Shown piece after piece: positions 62,329 to 64,000 of a DNA stretch of 64,000 nucleotides (position 1 is the first letter of the stretch; every line of letters begins with the position of its first letter). Under the pieces are notes generated by a model that did not search any database, was not told the DNA's origin, and worked only from the letters and a program-made list of their open reading frames with translations. Origin of the DNA: Haloactinomyces albus (lineage in GTDB: Bacteria > Actinomycetota > Actinomycetes > Mycobacteriales > Pseudonocardiaceae); assembly GCF_031458135.1 (NCBI RefSeq), contig NZ_JAVDXW010000001.1:1674001-1738000 (forward strand), read 5' to 3'. The position numbers and the translations under genes were made by a program.

Positions 62329-64000
62329 GTGCGTAACCGCAACGAGCGTCGCAGTGCCATCGAGGCAGCTTTCGAGCGTCTGAGCGCCCGCGTCGCCACC
62401 GCCCTCGGTGCGGCAGCGAACGAGAGCGCACGTGTCCGCGCCGAGCATGCTCGGCAGGAGTGCGCGCTGCGGATCGCCCAGCACGGCTCCTCGGCAGTGG
62501 AACGTGATCCGTCGCTGGTCGAGGACTCGGACACGCCCGCCTTCCGGGAGGCGCTCGACGAAGCGCTGCGCGAGCGCGCGAACGTCCACGCGCAGTGGGC
62601 GGACGGCCCCGCGCAGCTCGCCGATCTGGTCGCCGCGGAAGCGCCCGGTACCGCCTCGCTGCCGTGGCAGGACTGGCTCGGCCGAATCGGTACGGCCGAG
62701 GCCACCTCCCCCACACCGCAGCTGTGGCGTCTCGGCACCGCCGAGGTGCCGGAATCGCCGGATCCGCAGCCCTTCCCGGCTGCCGTGCCCTTCCTCGACG
62801 AGTCGCATCTGCGTGTCACGTCCACCGGGGCTTCCCAGGAGGGGCAACGGACCAGCCGGGAAACGGCGACCCGAGACGCCGCCGAATCCCTGGTGCAGAA
62901 CCTGCTGCTGCGGGTGTTGAGCTACTACCAGCCGGGACTGGTGCGCATCCACGTCTGGGACGTGGCACGGCTGACCGGAACATTTCCGGGCCTGTACCCC
63001 CTGACGCGGGCCGACCTGCTCACCGCGCACGATCCGACACGGCTGGACGCGATGCTCGAGGAACTCTCCGAGCACATCCGCCGTATCCACACCAGCGCCT
63101 TGCTCGGCGGGCACACCTCACTGCGCTCGCTGGCGGACGAAACCGGTCACCGCAGTGAACCGTGGCGTATCGCGGTGCTCTTCGGCGACGGCGAGCCGCT
63201 CAAGGACGAGCAACAGCAACAGTTGCAGCGCATCGCCCGCAACGGGCCGGCCTGCGGGGTGCAGCTCCTCGTCGTGGACCTGCCGATGACGGTGAACAGT
63301 GCACTCGAATCGATCACGCTGCTCGCTCCGGAGCGGGCCCGTACCAGCATGACGGGCCCCCACGCGGTGATGCGCCCCGACGAGGTGCTTCCCCGGGAAC
63401 GGGTGACCAGGGCGTGCTCGGCCATCGCCAACGAGTTCCTCGCCCGGCGCTCCCGCGTGCACACCTTCGACGATCTGCTGCCCGAGCAGCTCTGGGCGCA
63501 TCACTCGACCTCCGGACTGCAAGCGCCGGTCGGCTTCCACGAGGGCGAGCAGGTCTGGATCACGCTGGGAGACGCGAGCCCGCACCTGCTGATCGGCGGT
63601 CCGAGCGGCTCGGGCAAGACGAACTTCCTGTACGGCATGCTGGGTAGCCTGGCCGCACGCTACAGCCCCGACGAGCTCGAGCTGTACCTGCTGGACTTCA
63701 AGGAGGGCGTGTCCTTCACCCAGTTCACGCCGGGGCGCCGCGATCCGAGCTGGCTGCCGCATGCCCAGCTCGTCGGGGTCAACGTGAACACCGACCGCGA
63801 GTTCGGTCTGGCCCTGTTGCGGTTCCTGTCCGAGGAGATGCGACGACGAGCCGATGCGGCGAAGGAACACGAAGTCACCAAGCTGGAGGAACTGCGCGCC
63901 GAGGACCCCCAGGGCCGGTGGCCCCGTATCGTGGCGGTGATCGACGAGTTCCAGTATCTGTTCGCCGAACGGGACGAGGTCTCCGCACAGGCCGCCACGC
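62329..64000 (+). CDS. FtsK/SpoIIIE-type ATPase (cut by window edge)
   Basis: 557 residues visible from GTG 62329, without a stop before the edge. N-terminal 400 residues: a helical region (FERLSARVATALGAAANESA), then a domain with LRVTSTGASQEGQRTSRETA and LVQNLLLRVLSYYQPGLVRI. Then DASPHLLIGGPSGSGKTNFL near 425 (Walker A), YLLDFKEGVSFTQFTP near 455, and IVAVIDEFQYLF near 535 (Walker B with DEF). The KEGVSF and DEF motifs identify the FtsK/HerA family. No N-terminal membrane helix is seen, unlike FtsK. It may move DNA or protein; partners are the two small helical proteins. Confidence 0.9.
   Translation, partial: MRNRNERRSAIEAAFERLSARVATALGAAANESARVRAEHARQECALRIAQHGSSAVERDPSLVEDSDTPAFREALDEALRERANVHAQWADGPAQLADLVAAEAPGTASLPWQDWLGRIGTAEATSPTPQLWRLGTAEVPESPDPQPFPAAVPFLDESHLRVTSTGASQEGQRTSRETATRDAAESLVQNLLLRVLSYYQPGLVRIHVWDVARLTGTFPGLYPLTRADLLTAHDPTRLDAMLEELSEHIRRIHTSALLGGHTSLRSLADETGHRSEPWRIAVLFGDGEPLKDEQQQQLQRIARNGPACGVQLLVVDLPMTVNSALESITLLAPERARTSMTGPHAVMRPDEVLPRERVTRACSAIANEFLARRSRVHTFDDLLPEQLWAHHSTSGLQAPVGFHEGEQVWITLGDASPHLLIGGPSGSGKTNFLYGMLGSLAARYSPDELELYLLDFKEGVSFTQFTPGRRDPSWLPHAQLVGVNVNTDREFGLALLRFLSEEMRRRADAAKEHEVTKLEELRAEDPQGRWPRIVAVIDEFQYLFAERDEVSAQAAT

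Overview
The window is about 69 % G+C over most of its length. Genes are closely packed and often join through ATGA or GTGA stop/start overlaps, with many GTG starts, ANTAR regulators, a bc complex with a cytochrome c oxidase, and XRE/DUF397 pairs. This points to a filamentous or mycelial actinobacterium, most likely of the Pseudonocardiales (Saccharopolyspora/Actinopolyspora-like). The order is inferred from gene content only. No rRNA gene or intact tRNA gene was found.

Layout. 1-3590: a lower-G+C block with a zinc-ribbon adenine DNA methyltransferase coupled to an unrecognised partner cut by the window edge, and a small ribbon-helix-helix-like protein. It stops at the 3' half of a tRNA gene, so it reads as the right end of an integrated element. 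3866-12074: housekeeping and regulatory genes: an orphan FitA-like antitoxin, a GGDEF/EAL protein, a cold-shock protein, a fatty-acid desaturase, an MFS transporter, an FMN reductase with a divergent TetR regulator, and a GAF-ANTAR regulator. 12613-23700: a complete type I-E CRISPR-Cas locus (cas3, cas8e, cse2, cas7e, cas5e, cas6e, cas1, cas2) followed by a leader, 30 intact repeats and a decayed tail of repeats. 23834-27974: an accessory stretch with three tiny overlapping genes facing an XRE/DUF397 pair across a 40-bp palindrome, then a HicA-like / HicB-like / SecB-like module resembling a toxin-antitoxin-chaperone system, then a scar made of fragments of two neighbouring genes.

28055-35648: a flavin monooxygenase and its divergent GAF regulator, a FUSC-like membrane protein, a second GAF-ANTAR protein, protein-L-isoaspartate methyltransferase, a decayed kinase-like gene, a CBS protein and a DUF2267 protein. 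35713-44974: a respiratory cluster. qcrC-qcrA run leftward; ctaC, ctaD, two membrane-protein genes and qcrB run rightward, followed by a lipoprotein. The oxidase subunit I lacks the usual residues of both proton channels and no subunit III gene is present, so this looks like a paralogous, specialised terminal reductase. 45033-51550: a lipoprotein, a decayed PAS/EAL gene, a zinc-ribbon peptide, a TetR regulator, a FUSC transporter with a divergent MarR regulator, and an acyl-CoA ligase.

51860-56482: a leftward operon of a DMT transporter, two glycosyltransferases, an alpha/beta hydrolase and a YrhK protein, closed by a strong hairpin. 56861-64000: a GH25-LysM lysozyme, a DUF4232-like lipoprotein, two paralogous PRC-barrel proteins, and a cluster of an uncharacterised 317-residue protein, two small helical proteins and an FtsK/SpoIIIE-type ATPase that runs off the right edge. 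The best candidates for something undescribed are the HicA/HicB/SecB module, the small-helical-protein/FtsK cluster, the methyltransferase with its partner, and the proton-channel-less oxidase.
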